Origin: Aphrophora alni
Lineage: Eukaryota; Arthropoda; Insecta; Hemiptera; Aphrophoridae
DNA length: 64,000 nt
Direction: 5' to 3'
Assembly (NCBI GenBank): GCA_963513935.1
Contig: OY740777.1
Location: forward strand, 20,121,271-20,185,270
Numbering within the stretch: the stretch's first letter is position 1; the number at the start of each line of letters is the position of its first letter. Shown here piece by piece: positions 1 to 11,279 of the stretch. The notes beneath the pieces are model-generated. The model did no database searches, was not told the DNA's origin, and worked only from the letters and a program-made list of their open reading frames with translations. The translations under genes and the position numbers were made by a program.

Positions 1-116
1 CTTTTTTAGACCTTATTAACCTATATAAAAACCGAACTGCCTTAATGCTCACACTACACAATATATAGGCCACTAGTCTCAGGGCCTCACTATAGTGAGT
101 ACAAACTTGGCCATCA

Positions 117-330
117 AGAACAATCCTAGCTGGATCTATTTCTTTTTCACGTAGTATTGGGTTAGATATCTCTCTCTCTCTCTCTCTCTCTCGTCATTTC
201 TATCTTAATCAATTCTTGTTCTCTTCTGAGACCCTGATGCTACAGTAATCATAAACTAAGGGTCTCCATTTTATCTTTATCCCCCTTTTTTTAGAAGGTA
301 ATGATGACAGAAATGTATTTCACGTTCAAA
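117..330 (+). repeat. Dispersed repeat family A, copy 1
   Basis: This stretch shares an ordered series of motifs with at least seven other places in the window: a CCTAGCTGGATCTA start, a pyrimidine-rich segment, a TTCTTGTTCTCT block, an ACCCTGACGCT-like block and an AAGGTAATGATGACAGA-like block near the end. I call it family A. No open frame and no clear pol III A/B box were seen, so it is SINE-sized but not shown to be a SINE. Confidence 0.6.
169..194. repeat. (CT)n microsatellite
   Basis: About thirteen uninterrupted TC dinucleotides lie inside family A copy 1. The other family A copies have a shorter CTCTCT run at the same place, so this looks like local slippage. Confidence 0.95.
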
Positions 331-408
331 ACAAACAAAAAATGTACATATATGTATGTGTATATATGTACGTATATATATGTACATTTTTTGTTTGTTT
401 TGAACGTG
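321..408. repeat. Inverted repeat, ~28-bp arms
   Basis: The arm at 321-350 (CACGTTCAAAACAAACAAAA...) is the reverse complement of the arm at 379-408, around a 28-bp TA-rich centre. The near-perfect arms would form a hairpin. It abuts the 3' end of family A copy 1 and may be a rearranged end of that element. Confidence 0.85.
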
Positions 409-434
409 TGTGTGTGTGTATATATATATATATA
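405..434. repeat. (TG)n(TA)n microsatellite
   Basis: A run of TG followed by TA dinucleotides directly follows the inverted repeat at 321-408. Confidence 0.9.
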
Positions 435-1084
435 ACTGATTAGTTATTTTTACCAAATTGTATACAGTTTCGTTGGAATAACTGAATGTCCAAAATGGTT
501 AACTGGTAAAACAAAACCAAATGATTTGACACAGAGATCAATTCAGTGTCATCTGAAAGTTTTATAGCTATGTCTACTTCTTGGGATTAACATCAATGAA
601 ACTATTCAACTGGCTAAACCTGAACCTGATCTGATGACCTGTTTATGACCTTGACCTTATTATACTCCTCCTTCATTCTTCATTCTACAGCTAGGCCTAT
701 TTCATAAGATAAATATATTTCCTTTGTTGTATTAGTAATCACGAATTTGTTCATGAAAGTGTTTTAAAAATGAGATTGATCAAAAAAATTCTTACTGTTA
801 AATTTAGTTTCATTAGAACACAATTGCCTTTTTACTGAGCAATACCCTAAATCAGTTGTTGTTTAAAGGAGAAAAAACCTCTCGGTCATCATTGCCTTAT
901 AAGGAAAGAACATAAAATAAAGACATGCCTAGCATCAGAGTCAGAAAAGAACATAAAGGTGGTAAAGAGAGATGTTAAGAATTATGGTAACATTAATATT
1001 TAATTTTTATTCCAAGTCAAAAGACAATGCACAGGAAGTAAAGCATCATTGCAAAAGAACTCAAAAATTGATTCAATTGCTGAC
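435..1084. other. Non-coding AT-rich DNA with a reversed family A fragment
   Basis: No gene is supported here. Bases about 845-975 match family A in reverse orientation, with the AAAACCTCTCGGTCATCATT, CATAAAATAAAG and AGAAAAGAACA blocks in order. The rest is AT-rich with no recognisable feature. Confidence 0.5.
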
Positions 1085-2840
1085 TTACAAGCAATATTCT
1101 CATCACTCAGATACGACGGCAGCAACAGGGAGACCAGCCACCATTGACCAGAGATAGCCTTTCTTTGAAAGATTTCATGGATTGGATTTTGTAGGTTTAC
1201 TCAAGCGATATTCTCATCACACAGATACGATGGCAGCAACAGGGAGACCAGCCACCATTGACCAGAGATAGCCTTTCTTTGAAAGATTTCATGGATTGGA
1301 CTTTGTAGGTTTACTCGAGCAATATTCTCATCACTCAGATACGACAGCAGCAACAGGGAGACCAGCCACCATTGACCAGAGATAGCCTTTCTTTGAAAGA
1401 TTTCATGGATTGGACTTTGGCGGCAGCAACAGAGAGACCAGCCACCATTGACCAGAGATAGCCTTTCTTTGAAAGATTTCATGGATTGGACTTTGGCGGC
1501 AGCAACAGGGAGACCAGCCACCATTGACCAGAAATAGCCTTTCTTTGAAAGATTTCATGGATTGGATTTTGTAGGTTTACTCAAGCGATATTCTCATCAC
1601 ACAGATACGATGGCAGCAACAGGGAGACCAGCCACCATTGACCAGAGATAGCCTTTCTTTGAAAGATTTCATGGATTGGACTTTGTAGGTTTACTCGAGC
1701 AATATTCTCATCACTCAGATACGACAGCAGCAACAGGGAGACCAGCCACCATTGACCAGAGATAGCCTTTCTTTGAAAGATTTCATGGATTGGACTTTGG
1801 CGGCAGCAACAGAGAGACCAGCCACCATTGACCAGAGATAGCCTTTCTTTGAAAGATTTCATGGATTGGACTTTGGCGGCAGCAACAGGGAGACCAGCCA
1901 CCATTGACCAGAAATAGCCTTTCTTTGAAAGATTTCATGGATTGGACTTTGTAGGTTTACTCAAGAAATATTCTCATCACACAGATACGATGACAGCAAC
2001 AGGGAGACCAGCCACCATTGATCAGAGATAGCCTTTCTTTGAAAGATTTCATGGATTGTACTTTGACGGCAGCAACAAGGAGACCAGCCACCATTGACCA
2101 GAGATAGATTTTCTTTGAAAGATTTCATGGATTGGACTTTGTAGGTTTACTCAAGCAATATTCTCATCACTCAGATACGACAGCAGCAACAGGGAGACCA
2201 GCCACCATTGACCAGAGTTAGCCTTTCTTTGAAAGATTTCATGGATTGGACTTTGACGGCAGCAACAGGGAGACCAGCCACCATTGACCAGAAATAGCCT
2301 TTCTTTGAAAGATTTCATGGATTGGACTTTGTAGGTTTACTCAAGCAATATTCTCATCACACAGATACGACGGCAGCAACAGGGAGACCAGCCACCATTG
2401 ACCAGAGATAGCCTTTCTTTGAAAGATTTCATGGATTGGACTTTGTAGGTTTACTCGAGCAATATTCTCATCACTCAGATACGACGGCAGCAACAGGGAG
2501 ACCAATCACCATTGACCAGAGATAGCCTTTCTTTGAAAGATTTCATGGATTGGACTTTGACGGCAGCAACAGGGAGACCAGCCACCATTGACCAGAGATA
2601 GCCTTTCTTTGAAAGTTTTCATGGATTGAACTTTGACGGCAGTAACAGGGAGACCAGCCACCATTGACCAGAGATAGCCTTTCTTCAAGAGATTTCATGG
2701 GGTGGACTTTGTAGGTTTACTCAAGCAATATTCTCAACACACAGATACATAAGCGGCAACAGGGAGGCCAGCCCCACCTTTGACCAGCGATAGCCTTTCT
2801 TCAAGAGATTTCATGGATTGGATTTTGTAGGTTTACTCAA
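1085..2840. repeat. 76/114-bp minisatellite with 380-bp higher-order repeat
   Basis: About 18 units carry the core GGGAGACCAGCCACCATTG. Short units are 76 bp. Long units are 114 bp because of a 38-bp insert containing TTTACTCAAGCAATATTC. The order long-short-short-long makes a 380-bp block that is repeated almost exactly (1231-1610 and 1611-1990), so recent block duplication is visible. Minus-strand frames stay open for 107 codons per block, but they are repeats of repeats with no start context, so I do not call a gene. Units decay towards the right end (about 2600-2840), the usual edge of an array. Confidence 0.95.
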
Positions 2841-4140
2841 TCACTGGCTTAAAGTGTGAGCAAATCAAATGTGAATTCCATTCTGGGTGTTTTGAATATA
2901 AACAGTAGAGTATTTGGCTTTCCCAATGATACTTAGCTCGCTCTGAATTATATTGTTTTAGGAACATATAATTAAGTTATATTAAATGAAATATTCAATA
3001 GTATTGTTGAAATATTAGAACATAATGTTGAAGTATGTATGTACAAAAGAGTGAAGATTGTGGAACTTTTATATTAGGGTATCAGAGAATTTATATAAAT
3101 CAATATTATAACAAATATTTCTATAAGTGTAAAATATATGTGAAAACTGAACCATTAATTAATTAGCTTATTCATGACCAGAAAGGGCACCAGAGTATCA
3201 AACCTGATGGGAAATAAAAATAATAAAATCTAACCCAAGACTACATGAAAAAAGCATAGAGCCAAACCCACATTCACTAAAATCAACCCCTTGAGTGTCA
3301 ACAGCCTCAACGATTTGCACGTTAAAATTCTATAGGCTATAAGATTAATTTCTGAATAATTCCGGACCTATTTTTTTCATGTTTTATTAAAATAAAATAA
3401 ACTGATTGACATCTCACTAGAGATACTGGGTCAGATCTCATCAGTTAGTAAATATTAATGCGGTTTTAAGAGTCAAATATTTTAAAATCAGTATTTCTTC
3501 TTAATACGGTATTGATAGCATAATGTATCTTGTATACCTGTACAGCTAAGATCAGCAGCGTCTTGCTTTTCAATAACATATTATAATAGTTTAAAGATGA
3601 AAAATGTGTAAAGAAAAAACATCTTTGGGGTGAATATCAGGGTTGGAAGAGAATTAACAAGTGTTGGACAAGAGATACCTGATAGCCTAGATGAAAGAAA
3701 GGGATCTAACTCAAGACTACATAAAAAAGTTTAGATCCAACCAAGCTTCCTAAGAATTACAACCCCTGTATTCACATGCAAGTCGCCCAAGTGCCCTTTC
3801 ATAGTAAAATACTGGGAAAACTTTTTTTTTAGGGTAAAGTAGATATGATTTTTAGGGTCATAGACTTTGATGGGGGGGGGAACTATTTAAATATCTCTGG
3901 GCAATTATAAAATATTCAACCTTCTAAAAAAGCTATATGATTTTTTTCAATTTTTTACTAATACTTCTAGACTGAATGTTTTGGATACACTGATGACTTA
4001 TGTTTGGTTTAGCTTTAAGACTCTGTAGAAACAACTGCCACCCTAAATTTAATGTCCATAAAGTACAATACTAAATAATATAATCTAATCATTCAAATAA
4101 TAAATATTGAAAAATTATATGCAATATATCATTTTAACTA
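2841..4140. other. Non-coding AT-rich DNA with family A fragments
   Basis: There is no gene signal. Reverse-oriented family A pieces lie at about 3215-3300 and 3640-3775; both carry an AACTCAAGACTACAT-like block followed by TAGATCCAACC-like sequence. The remainder is unremarkable AT-rich DNA. Confidence 0.45.
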
Positions 4141-4474
4141 TCTATATATCAAAGGCAAAACCCACTGACTGATCACGAAATCTCTGGATCCAAGAAGCCT
4201 AAAGCTATAAATTTTTTAACATGGTTTGGGGTAGGTCTGTAAAAGTGTACAAAAAAAGAGTTTTGAAAATGTTCCACTTCAAGGGTGTTTTTACCCCTAA
4301 AACAAGATCACATCTTTGTTATTTATGGGTTGATTTTGATCAAAATTGGTGTTGCTGTATTTGGGTATACAGTAATTTATTTCCATAGCACCACCATTAG
4401 GGTTGTGCTAAAAAAATTATTTCTTCATAAAACTATATCAAATATCCCCAGGTGGAACTGGGGCCATCAGCTAG
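4141..4474 (+). mobile_element. Short non-autonomous Helitron
   Basis: The element starts with TCTATATATC and ends with CTAG, and is inserted between an A (4140) and a T (4475), as Helitrons do. Just before the end lies a GC hairpin, CCCCAGGTGGAACTGGGG, 9 bp upstream of CTAG. Near the 5' end is ACTGACTGATCA, a block common in animal Helitrons. It is 334 bp long with no coding capacity; the 67-codon frame inside is incidental. The same element, hugely expanded, lies at 33327-37102. Family features are established knowledge; the ends are seen directly. Confidence 0.85.
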
Positions 4475-6365
4475 TAAAAGACATGTGAATGTAGTCTGCA
4501 TTTTTTTTTTTTTATTGGATCATGATGGATTGTTCCTAGTATTAATATAGTTTAATTGAACAATTGATATTATTTGTGAATATACAAATTAATAGACAAT
4601 GTTTCGAGAATATGAACCAACTCCCATTATCGAGTGACAAACCTAGAACTTGAGAAGTGTAAAACACAATGGATGTCCTCCTTTTGTGTAGTTCTGTGAG
4701 TTGTGGTTTTCCGGATTACATTTGTATACAGTCTCAATTTGACTGCTCGGGCTTCACTTTAGTCCTGGGTTTTGATCTTAGAATACTAGTTTTAATTTTC
4801 AACATAGCTAAAGCTCGCGTTTTCTAGATTCTAGGTTTATCACTTGATAAACAGTTTTTACATATACAAATGATGACAAACATCTGATTAAACTTTATCA
4901 ACAATATGAATGTGGTAATCTTTTAGATTTTAAAGATTTTGTGGTTTATTTTTGATATCTTAAAATTTAAAACAATTTACAATTCTTTGTACATTTTAAA
5001 TATTGGAGATATTAAACATATAAAAAAACCACCACACACAGAATTTAATTAGTTTCAACAAGTTCAGTTAGAACATAGAGAGACAAAATCCACCTTAAGT
5101 CCGTATGAAATTTGGACACAATTTTAAGTGAGGGAGATTTCGAAATTTGAATTTTTTTTTAATGTTGTTTAAAGGTAAAAACAATTCGATCATTATCGCC
5201 TTCTAAAAAAAGGGGGCATAAAATAAAGCCCCCCACCCACCCCTCGAATACTCTAACAGCGTCATCAGTCAGAAGAGAACAAAAGAGTCCCGATGGGAAA
5301 GATGAAAGAGAGGGATCCAAACCAAGATTACATGAAGATAAGTGTAGATCCAGCTAGAATCCACAGGCCCACCACAGCAGGAGTCACTATGATGAACGAG
5401 CCCCTGAGGGTATCAGATTATTTGCGCTGGTTCACTCCATCAAACTTTGGAAGTGATATGTGTACCTTTTCTTAGTGAAAGTCTCATGGCAGACATTTTT
5501 TTTATGCATTAACAAATAATAAACAAACATAACTATACATAGTATAAAACTCGAACACAAGTGCTCACAAAAAATACGTTTACATTTATAAACATAATAA
5601 CTATAATTTATTTCGATCAGATAATTCTAAATAAATATGAATTACACTAAAGTGGAGTTTTTAAATTTAAAAAAAAAAGAAAAAGCACTATAATACAGTC
5701 ATTGAATTTAGAAGTCTTACATCGAATAACAAATTAACCCCAGTTTGATAAACTAAATTACAAGAATTTCATTGAATAATTTCAAATAACCTTAGAATAC
5801 TAGCATCTTGCCTTCTGGAACAATCCACAAATTGGGATCAACTTCAAGCAGCTACAACCATAAGGGAGGACTCAGGATACACTATTGTCAAAGTCATGTT
5901 ATGTCAAACAACAATAAAAGATATATTACATTTCTTGAACGTTTTGTGCACAATGTACAATTTTTGAGAAATTAATAAAACAAATTCTTTTTCAAATTAA
6001 AAAACACCAAACAAATCTCATAAAATTAATTCACATTCAGTTATAGAGAAATTTAATTTTAGAAGATTGATAATAATTAAAATGGCAATTTATCAAAATA
6101 CGACCTATGTACAAATTTTAAAAAAACAATTTGAAACTAGACATCTCACATATAAATTTTTATCAAATTGAACCAGTCTTCCCGTCATATTTACTAGTGC
6201 GTAAAATACATAAGGATGGTTTACACACATCGTAATACTATGTCACATCACATCTAGGTGAAGGAAAGATTACATGAGAAAAATTTCCCACTCTACGTGA
6301 GAATAATTCTGGACCATTTTTTTTTTTTCATTATCCTACAAATATCATTCAATGATGTGCCTTAC
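4475..6365. other. Non-coding DNA with family A and foldback fragments
   Basis: Bases about 5165-5365 are a reverse copy of family A (TCGATCATTATCGCCTTCTA near one end, TAGATCCAGCTAGAATCC near the other). Bases about 5540-5580 match the arm of the foldback family seen at 38950-39240 (ACTCGAACACAAGTGCTCAC). The 60-codon frame at 5293-5475 is inside the repeat and is not a gene. If the Ig exon is real, this is intron 3' of it on the minus strand. Confidence 0.5.
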
Positions 6366-6565
6366 CTTTTTAAAGTGTAGTGTACCATTTGTAAGTATTG
6401 TAATGCGGTTGTCGTTGTTGACTAGAGGAAGAGGCTTGTGATCGACAGTCCAATTAAATGTTACATTAGGAGATGTGGAGGAGCATGGAAGGAAAGCTGG
6501 TTTGTTACGGCCCACCACAGTGTCCTGTGGCTGCTCGCTGAACTCTATCCCCAGTTCCAGACCTG
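6366..6565 (-). CDS. Immunoglobulin-domain exon (internal exon of a host gene)
   Basis: On the minus strand a 200-nt open segment is bounded by acceptor TTTTGTTGCAG and donor AAAAAG|GTAAGG. It reads 66 residues, starting GLELGIEFSEQPQDTVVG and ending TLHFKK. It has the hallmarks of the first half of an I-set Ig domain: the E-x-P-x-D-x-x-V strand-A pattern, the first Ig cysteine (residue 27, FLPC), the core tryptophan 11 residues later (FNW, residue 38), and a NGTLHF strand-E-like segment. Three N-glycosylation sequons (N33, N37, N59) fit an extracellular domain. The entry intron is phase 1, usual for Ig domains, and the exit is phase 0. The second cysteine must lie in the next exon, probably at lower coordinates and outside the window or not found by me. 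It could belong to a receptor such as a PTK7/off-track-like or other cell-adhesion protein; I cannot decide which. It is the only convincing host coding sequence here. Confidence 0.8.
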
Positions 6566-6570
6566 CTGCA
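6562..6570 (-). promoter_or_regulatory. Tandem NAGNAG splice acceptor
   Basis: Read on the minus strand, the acceptor is TGCAGCAG|GT: two AG sites 3 nt apart. Using the first gives a 200-nt exon, using the second a 197-nt exon; the frame is kept and the proteins differ by one residue at the junction. Confidence 0.6.
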
Positions 6571-7599
6571 ACAAAACATAATACTTAATATATAATATTC
6601 TATAAATAATATTATTTAAATAGTGTAATCGGTGAGAATACCAAGAGAATATATCTGTTGAAGTTATAATATGACAAAAAAAACAGTGAACTTCCACGTA
6701 TGTGTGACATTACTTTCCAATAGAATCATATTACAAAGGTAAACCGGTGACAAAGATCAAGGTTAGTATTCAAACATAGTTTATTTTCAAAATGCCCATA
6801 CTGAAGAAAAGCGATGTAATGAAATGCTATTAGAAAATATCACCATCAAAGAGGAGGATAAATTAAAACACGGGTAAAACTGTTTTATATATAATGGTCA
6901 AAAAATTGATAGTAAATTCCTTCCTAATACGCCCACAATAAGTTCTAATGAACATGGCAAATTTTCCTTCCCCCAAAAAACTTCTCGTAACAAAATAAGT
7001 TCAGATTTTAATGTAGAAATATGGTAACAAATCATTTCAGTACTTTTATAAAACTCTACCTGAAAATTTCTATAAAAATTAATGACAAAACTTAATGCAG
7101 TAAACTGATACTTTCCAATCAAAGTTATGAAAAACTAAAATTGGTTTATTCGTTCTCAAATTCCAACAAAACTTAAAACTGTTAATTTATAAAAATCTAC
7201 TATTTTTCTTGAACTGTTTATGGGTCAGGACCTGAATTTAAATGTATGTTTAAAAAGTAGCTTTTTCATTTTTTACAGCAAGAATAATAAACATGAAAGA
7301 GACTTTGACATTATTATCTTACCCCTCCAAAATATTATCTTAGAGATTCTGGTTGACAAGTAGTTTGTTTATGTTCATTACTGCCAGCAGAAAGATTACT
7401 GTTATTCATTTCATTGTATGTGTGATTTAGTAGTTTCTTAATAAATTGTGTAAAACAGTTAACAGCGACCATGCTATACACATTACAGGAGAGAAGAGAA
7501 ATAATTCTCATGTACGAGTCCCTCAAATAGTGTGTCTGTGGAACAGCGAGGAATTTTAATGAAAAGTACCCCAGTAATAACTTATCTCTTACTTATGTA
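6566..7599. other. Probable intron, no feature
   Basis: AT-rich sequence upstream (minus strand) of the Ig exon. Short open frames such as 6898-7122 and 7335-7526 (minus) have no recognisable motif, splice context or composition change. Confidence 0.5.
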
Positions 7600-8565
7600 A
7601 TAAAACTTGTATCAAAATGCCTTGGAACTGGTTCTGTAGTAAATAAAAAACTAATTGGAAATAGTGTTGTGGATGACTTAACTCAAATTGAAGTAATAGG
7701 TCAAGTAGCAGAAAACCCTAGTACAGTACTTTGATTAGAAATCTATCGGCACCTACTGGATTGTCGTATAGCTCCATACAAAAAATGATGAAGTTTCACA
7801 AAATTCACCCGTAAAAAATGAAGATACTCCATGAATTAAATAAGGATAACTCTGACAGAAGAACACAATTTGTGAAGATGACAGTCCTTTTAATAAAAAT
7901 GAATCAGATGAATTCACTTTTTTTGTAAACGAATCTGTTAACAAACACAACGTTCATTACTGGAGTGACAAAAACCCTCATACATTTGTGGAAGGCGGAA
8001 AAACCTTCAATGGCCAGAAAAAAAAAAAAATAATAATATATATATTAGCATATAATATATAATATATATATATGGGCAGGCATCCTTGGTGACAAAATTG
8101 TAGGGCCACTGTTCATAGAAGGAAATATGAGTGGTGAGGTTTATCTAAGTTTACTTTAATTGTATGTGAACCCTCTAATAACAGAAGTAATTGAAAATCC
8201 CAGAGATGAACACGGAGATATGTTACATGATGAAAACCTCGTCCGTTTCGAGCAAGATGGGGCACCTCCCCAATACAATATTACTATACATAACTGGCTG
8301 AAACTTTCCACAAAGGTGGATAGGAAGGAAAGAGTAGTCAACAAGATCATCAGATCTAACCCTGCTAAAATTCTTTCTCTGGGAACACTTGAAATCTCTC
8401 GTTTATAATTAATAAAACATTTCCAACCAATATGGCAGAGCTTAAAAACAGAATGAGCCATGCATGTAGTGTTATTCCTCGTAAAGTTTTTCAAAAATAT
8501 AGTTCGAAAACAGATTCTTAGAAAGGAATGGAAAACATTTTGAACAGTTCCTGTAACTTGAATAC
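7600..8565 (+). pseudogene. Decayed mariner-like (DDE) transposase
   Basis: Fragments read in different frames line up in the order of an IS630/Tc1/mariner transposase. An N-terminal piece is at about 7610-7730 (GTGSV... and QVAENPSTVL). At about 7895-7995 comes NKNESDEFTFFVNESVNKHN followed by YWSDKNPH. At 8085-8157 is AGILGDKIVGPLFIEGNMSG. FEQDGAPPQYN, around the second catalytic Asp, is at about 8250. HACSVIPRKVFQ is close to the C-terminus at about 8460. Stop codons, frameshifts and an AT-rich insertion (about 8018-8078) break it, and the catalytic centre after the QDGAPP block is unrecognisable. It is certainly inactive. The family call rests on motif order that I recognise, not on a search. 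Confidence 0.8.
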
Positions 8566-8594
8566 AAATAAACAAATATCAGTTTCATTGGTGG

Positions 8595-9085
8595 CAAAAT
8601 GTTTCTTTTCTTATGCCCTTTTATTTGATATATCACAAGCCATAGGTACCCATTTTTTTAAGTTAGGGGCTGGGGAGGAAAAAGGGGTAATTTCAGATTT
8701 TGTACACATGGCTTTTAAGGTTCCCTCTAAAGCTAAATAGCTTTCTTGTAAACATAATTTAAATACCTATCTCTGTATTTTCAATAATAAGAGGTGATAA
8801 TGCAATTCTACAAAATTGTGTTTGTCATCGTAGTGAACAAATGCATGGGCCGATTTTTATTATCTTACCACCGAAACTCATCATTTTTAATAGGCTTTCA
8901 TTTGATATATCACAACCCATAGGTACTCATTAAAGATTTTTGAGTTGGGGGTTGGGGATGGGATAGGGGTGATTTTGATTTTGTACAAATAGTTTTTAAG
9001 GTTCCCTTTAAGGGTTAATATCTTTCCTGTAAACATAATTTGAATATCTATCTACGTATTTTCAATAAAAAAAATGCACAATTTT
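8595..9085. repeat. Imperfect direct repeat, ~280-bp spacing
   Basis: Two copies of a ~210-bp segment (about 8600-8800 and 8880-9080) share TTTGATATATCACAA, CATAGGTACCCATT / CATAGGTACTCATT, TTTTAAGGTTCCCT and GTAAACATAATTT in order. They lie just after the mariner-like pseudogene and may be duplicated 3' sequence of it or a separate element. Confidence 0.75.
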
Positions 9086-9554
9086 TAAAAAATCACTTGG
9101 TATACATAGAAGCTATACATGCAAGGGACCAAACAGAACAACTTATGACACACAGAAAAATCGAACCTCATAAAGATCAAATTATTAATACAAATTCTTT
9201 CTTTTTTTTAAATTAAAATAAGAACCATCGAAATTAAAATTATCTCAATTTTGACAGTAGGAAAAAAAAATGTCAGCTACACAAAATTAGTTAGCCTACT
9301 GTAAGATGCTGTACGAGCTACAGGTGGAAATTTATTGTCAAAAACTTCTTTTTTTTTTTTTTTTAAATCGGCACACATTTTTTAATTAGTTTTTTGTGGG
9401 TTAACAAACATTCGTAAAATGGAGGACCTATAATTCAAAATTATCCACAAATTTTTTTCGAAATTTTAAAATCTGCCGCCATTGTGAAATTTAAAAATGA
9501 AGTTCTGGTTGACAAATGTATCCGTCGATTCATAAAACAAATTCATATTAAATT

Positions 9555-9770
9555 TTGAGCTTGACTTATGAGAAAAACTATACAGTATAACAAACACACA
9601 GAACACAATTCTCATAAAAAAAAAAATACGCCTAAGTATCAGACGCATTTCAACGACAAGGTCGTCCTTTTCAGTAATACACTAGCTACACCAACCAAAC
9701 CACAACTAGTTAGTGTATTTTTTTTTTTTTTATGAGAATTGTGTTCTGTGTGTTTGTTATACTGTATAAA
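9555..9770. mobile_element. Foldback element, family F copy 1
   Basis: The arm at 9581-9629 (TACAGTATAACAAACACACA...) is the reverse complement of the arm at 9714-9767, with a loop containing ACGCATTTCAACGACAAGGT. The left flank TTGAGCTTGACTTATGAGA is shared with the foldbacks at 38950 and 52140, so these are one family. No coding capacity. Confidence 0.85.
9644..9674 (-). other. Hammerhead-like hairpin motif (degenerate)
   Basis: The minus strand reads CTGAAAAG, then a GACGAC/GTCGTT stem with a CTT loop, then GAAATGCG. It matches the better-preserved CTGARGA-stem-GAAAC motifs at 39052, 39130 and 52183, but both core boxes are altered here. Confidence 0.3.
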
Positions 9771-9939
9771 ACAAATTATTGTTAAGACCTCCTGAAAAAT
9801 TAATTATTGTAATTTTAAAATAGCCTCCATCTTGAAATTTACAAAATGATTTTTCTGGTTAAGGAACATGACCAAGCATTCGTAAAGCCAATCTTAGGTA
9901 CTAATTTATTTAAGGAATAGTTTAGGGTATATAAATAAA

Positions 9940-9941
<2 letters not shown>

Positions 9942-9980
<39 letters not shown>
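9942..9980. repeat. (AT)n microsatellite
   Basis: About 39 bp of uninterrupted AT dinucleotides. Confidence 0.95.
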
Positions 9981-9982
<2 letters not shown>

Positions 9983-11279
9983 TTAAAAAAAAGTTTTTGA
10001 AAATTAAGATAGGGCGCCATTTTGAAACACTTTTTTATGATTAAATCATTAATATGCCCATACGTAAAACCTAGTCTAAATACCAAATTAATTGTGGAAC
10101 ATTGGGGCTCTTTGTTATACTCCAAAACGTCTTTTTATTTGAAAATCTAATAAATGAAGTTTTACATACTTATTTTGTTGGTTAATAAACTTTTCCAATT
10201 GATAAAATTAAATAAAATAAAAGTTAATAGATTTTTGAAAAACTGAGTCAAATTTCGGCAAAACCGGAATAAAACTTCCAGCGTGTTAAGCAACTCGCAT
10301 ACGTTGTAGAGCCTGTAAATACAAAATTATTCTTGGAAAAACAAATTTTTTTAAATTTGAAAATTGGTTGCCCAATTTAAAAATGTACAAACCAATTTTT
10401 CAAGTTAAAGAACTTTTTCAGACACCAAATTTGACCAAAATCGCGATCTCTACTAAATTAACCAACACACAGAGCTAATAATCGTGTCAAAACAAATTAC
10501 TCCTGTGGATAGGGTCAGTAGACATTATTGTAAAGTCTCAACACGTGTTGGGAAACTGTAGTAAATACGTCATGTTATAGTAAAGCTAAGGGTGGAGTCC
10601 TAACTACCGATCAATACTAGTGCCCCCCCTCACCCCCCCCGCTACTCGCTCACTACTTCCATGATCAATACAAAGTATTCAATGGGTGCGCGCGACAATC
10701 CGGGTGTGGCCCCCTCCATACTCCATAGCTTTCAAAATTGTTTTACTTCAAATACAACTAAGTGTCGTCTACACAAGTGATGCGCCAAGTACGTGCTACG
10801 AAGCACAACAGTCGTATGTAGATGGTGCACAATATTGTATAAATAATTATCTCTTATACAGAGTGACGAATAAAATATGTTATAATACTCAAAGTATAAA
10901 TTATAATTTATTTTGGGGTTTTTTTTTATATATATAACCTTGGTTTGCACATCGCCAAGCATACTGAAGAAGAAATATCAAAAAACACAATGTCATACGG
11001 CATTTTCAAATGTAAAGACTTTTTCAATCATATCAAAATTTAACGAAAGTTTAAATGCAAAAGTTATTTTTGCCTACTTTTTTCTAATGTTGTGGGTACA
11101 GTTTTGACCTATGCCTACATCAAATGACGCAATGAGATACAAACATAATAATACAATATGACACAAGCTGAAATAATAATAGTTTAAATTTCGAAGGTCA
11201 GAGTTCAATTTTCCCCTAAGATCTTAAATATAACCCTTATTATTATATAACCAACTAATTTGAGTTATATAAAAGAAAA
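9981..11279. other. Non-coding stretch, nothing recognised
   Basis: AT-rich, apart from a slightly GC-richer island at 10610-10830 that includes C-runs (10622-10640) and a CGCGCG. Short frames on both strands at 10686-10962 overlap each other and carry no motif. I see no promoter or exon I could defend. Confidence 0.4.

Noticed and set aside
1201..1904. Two identical 107-codon minus-strand frames
   Set aside because: They are the two copies of the 380-bp higher-order repeat.
5860..5910. Plus-strand EDSGYT, resembling the Ig D-x-G-x-Y-x-C end
   Set aside because: Wrong strand relative to the Ig exon, no cysteine in the right place and no splice sites.
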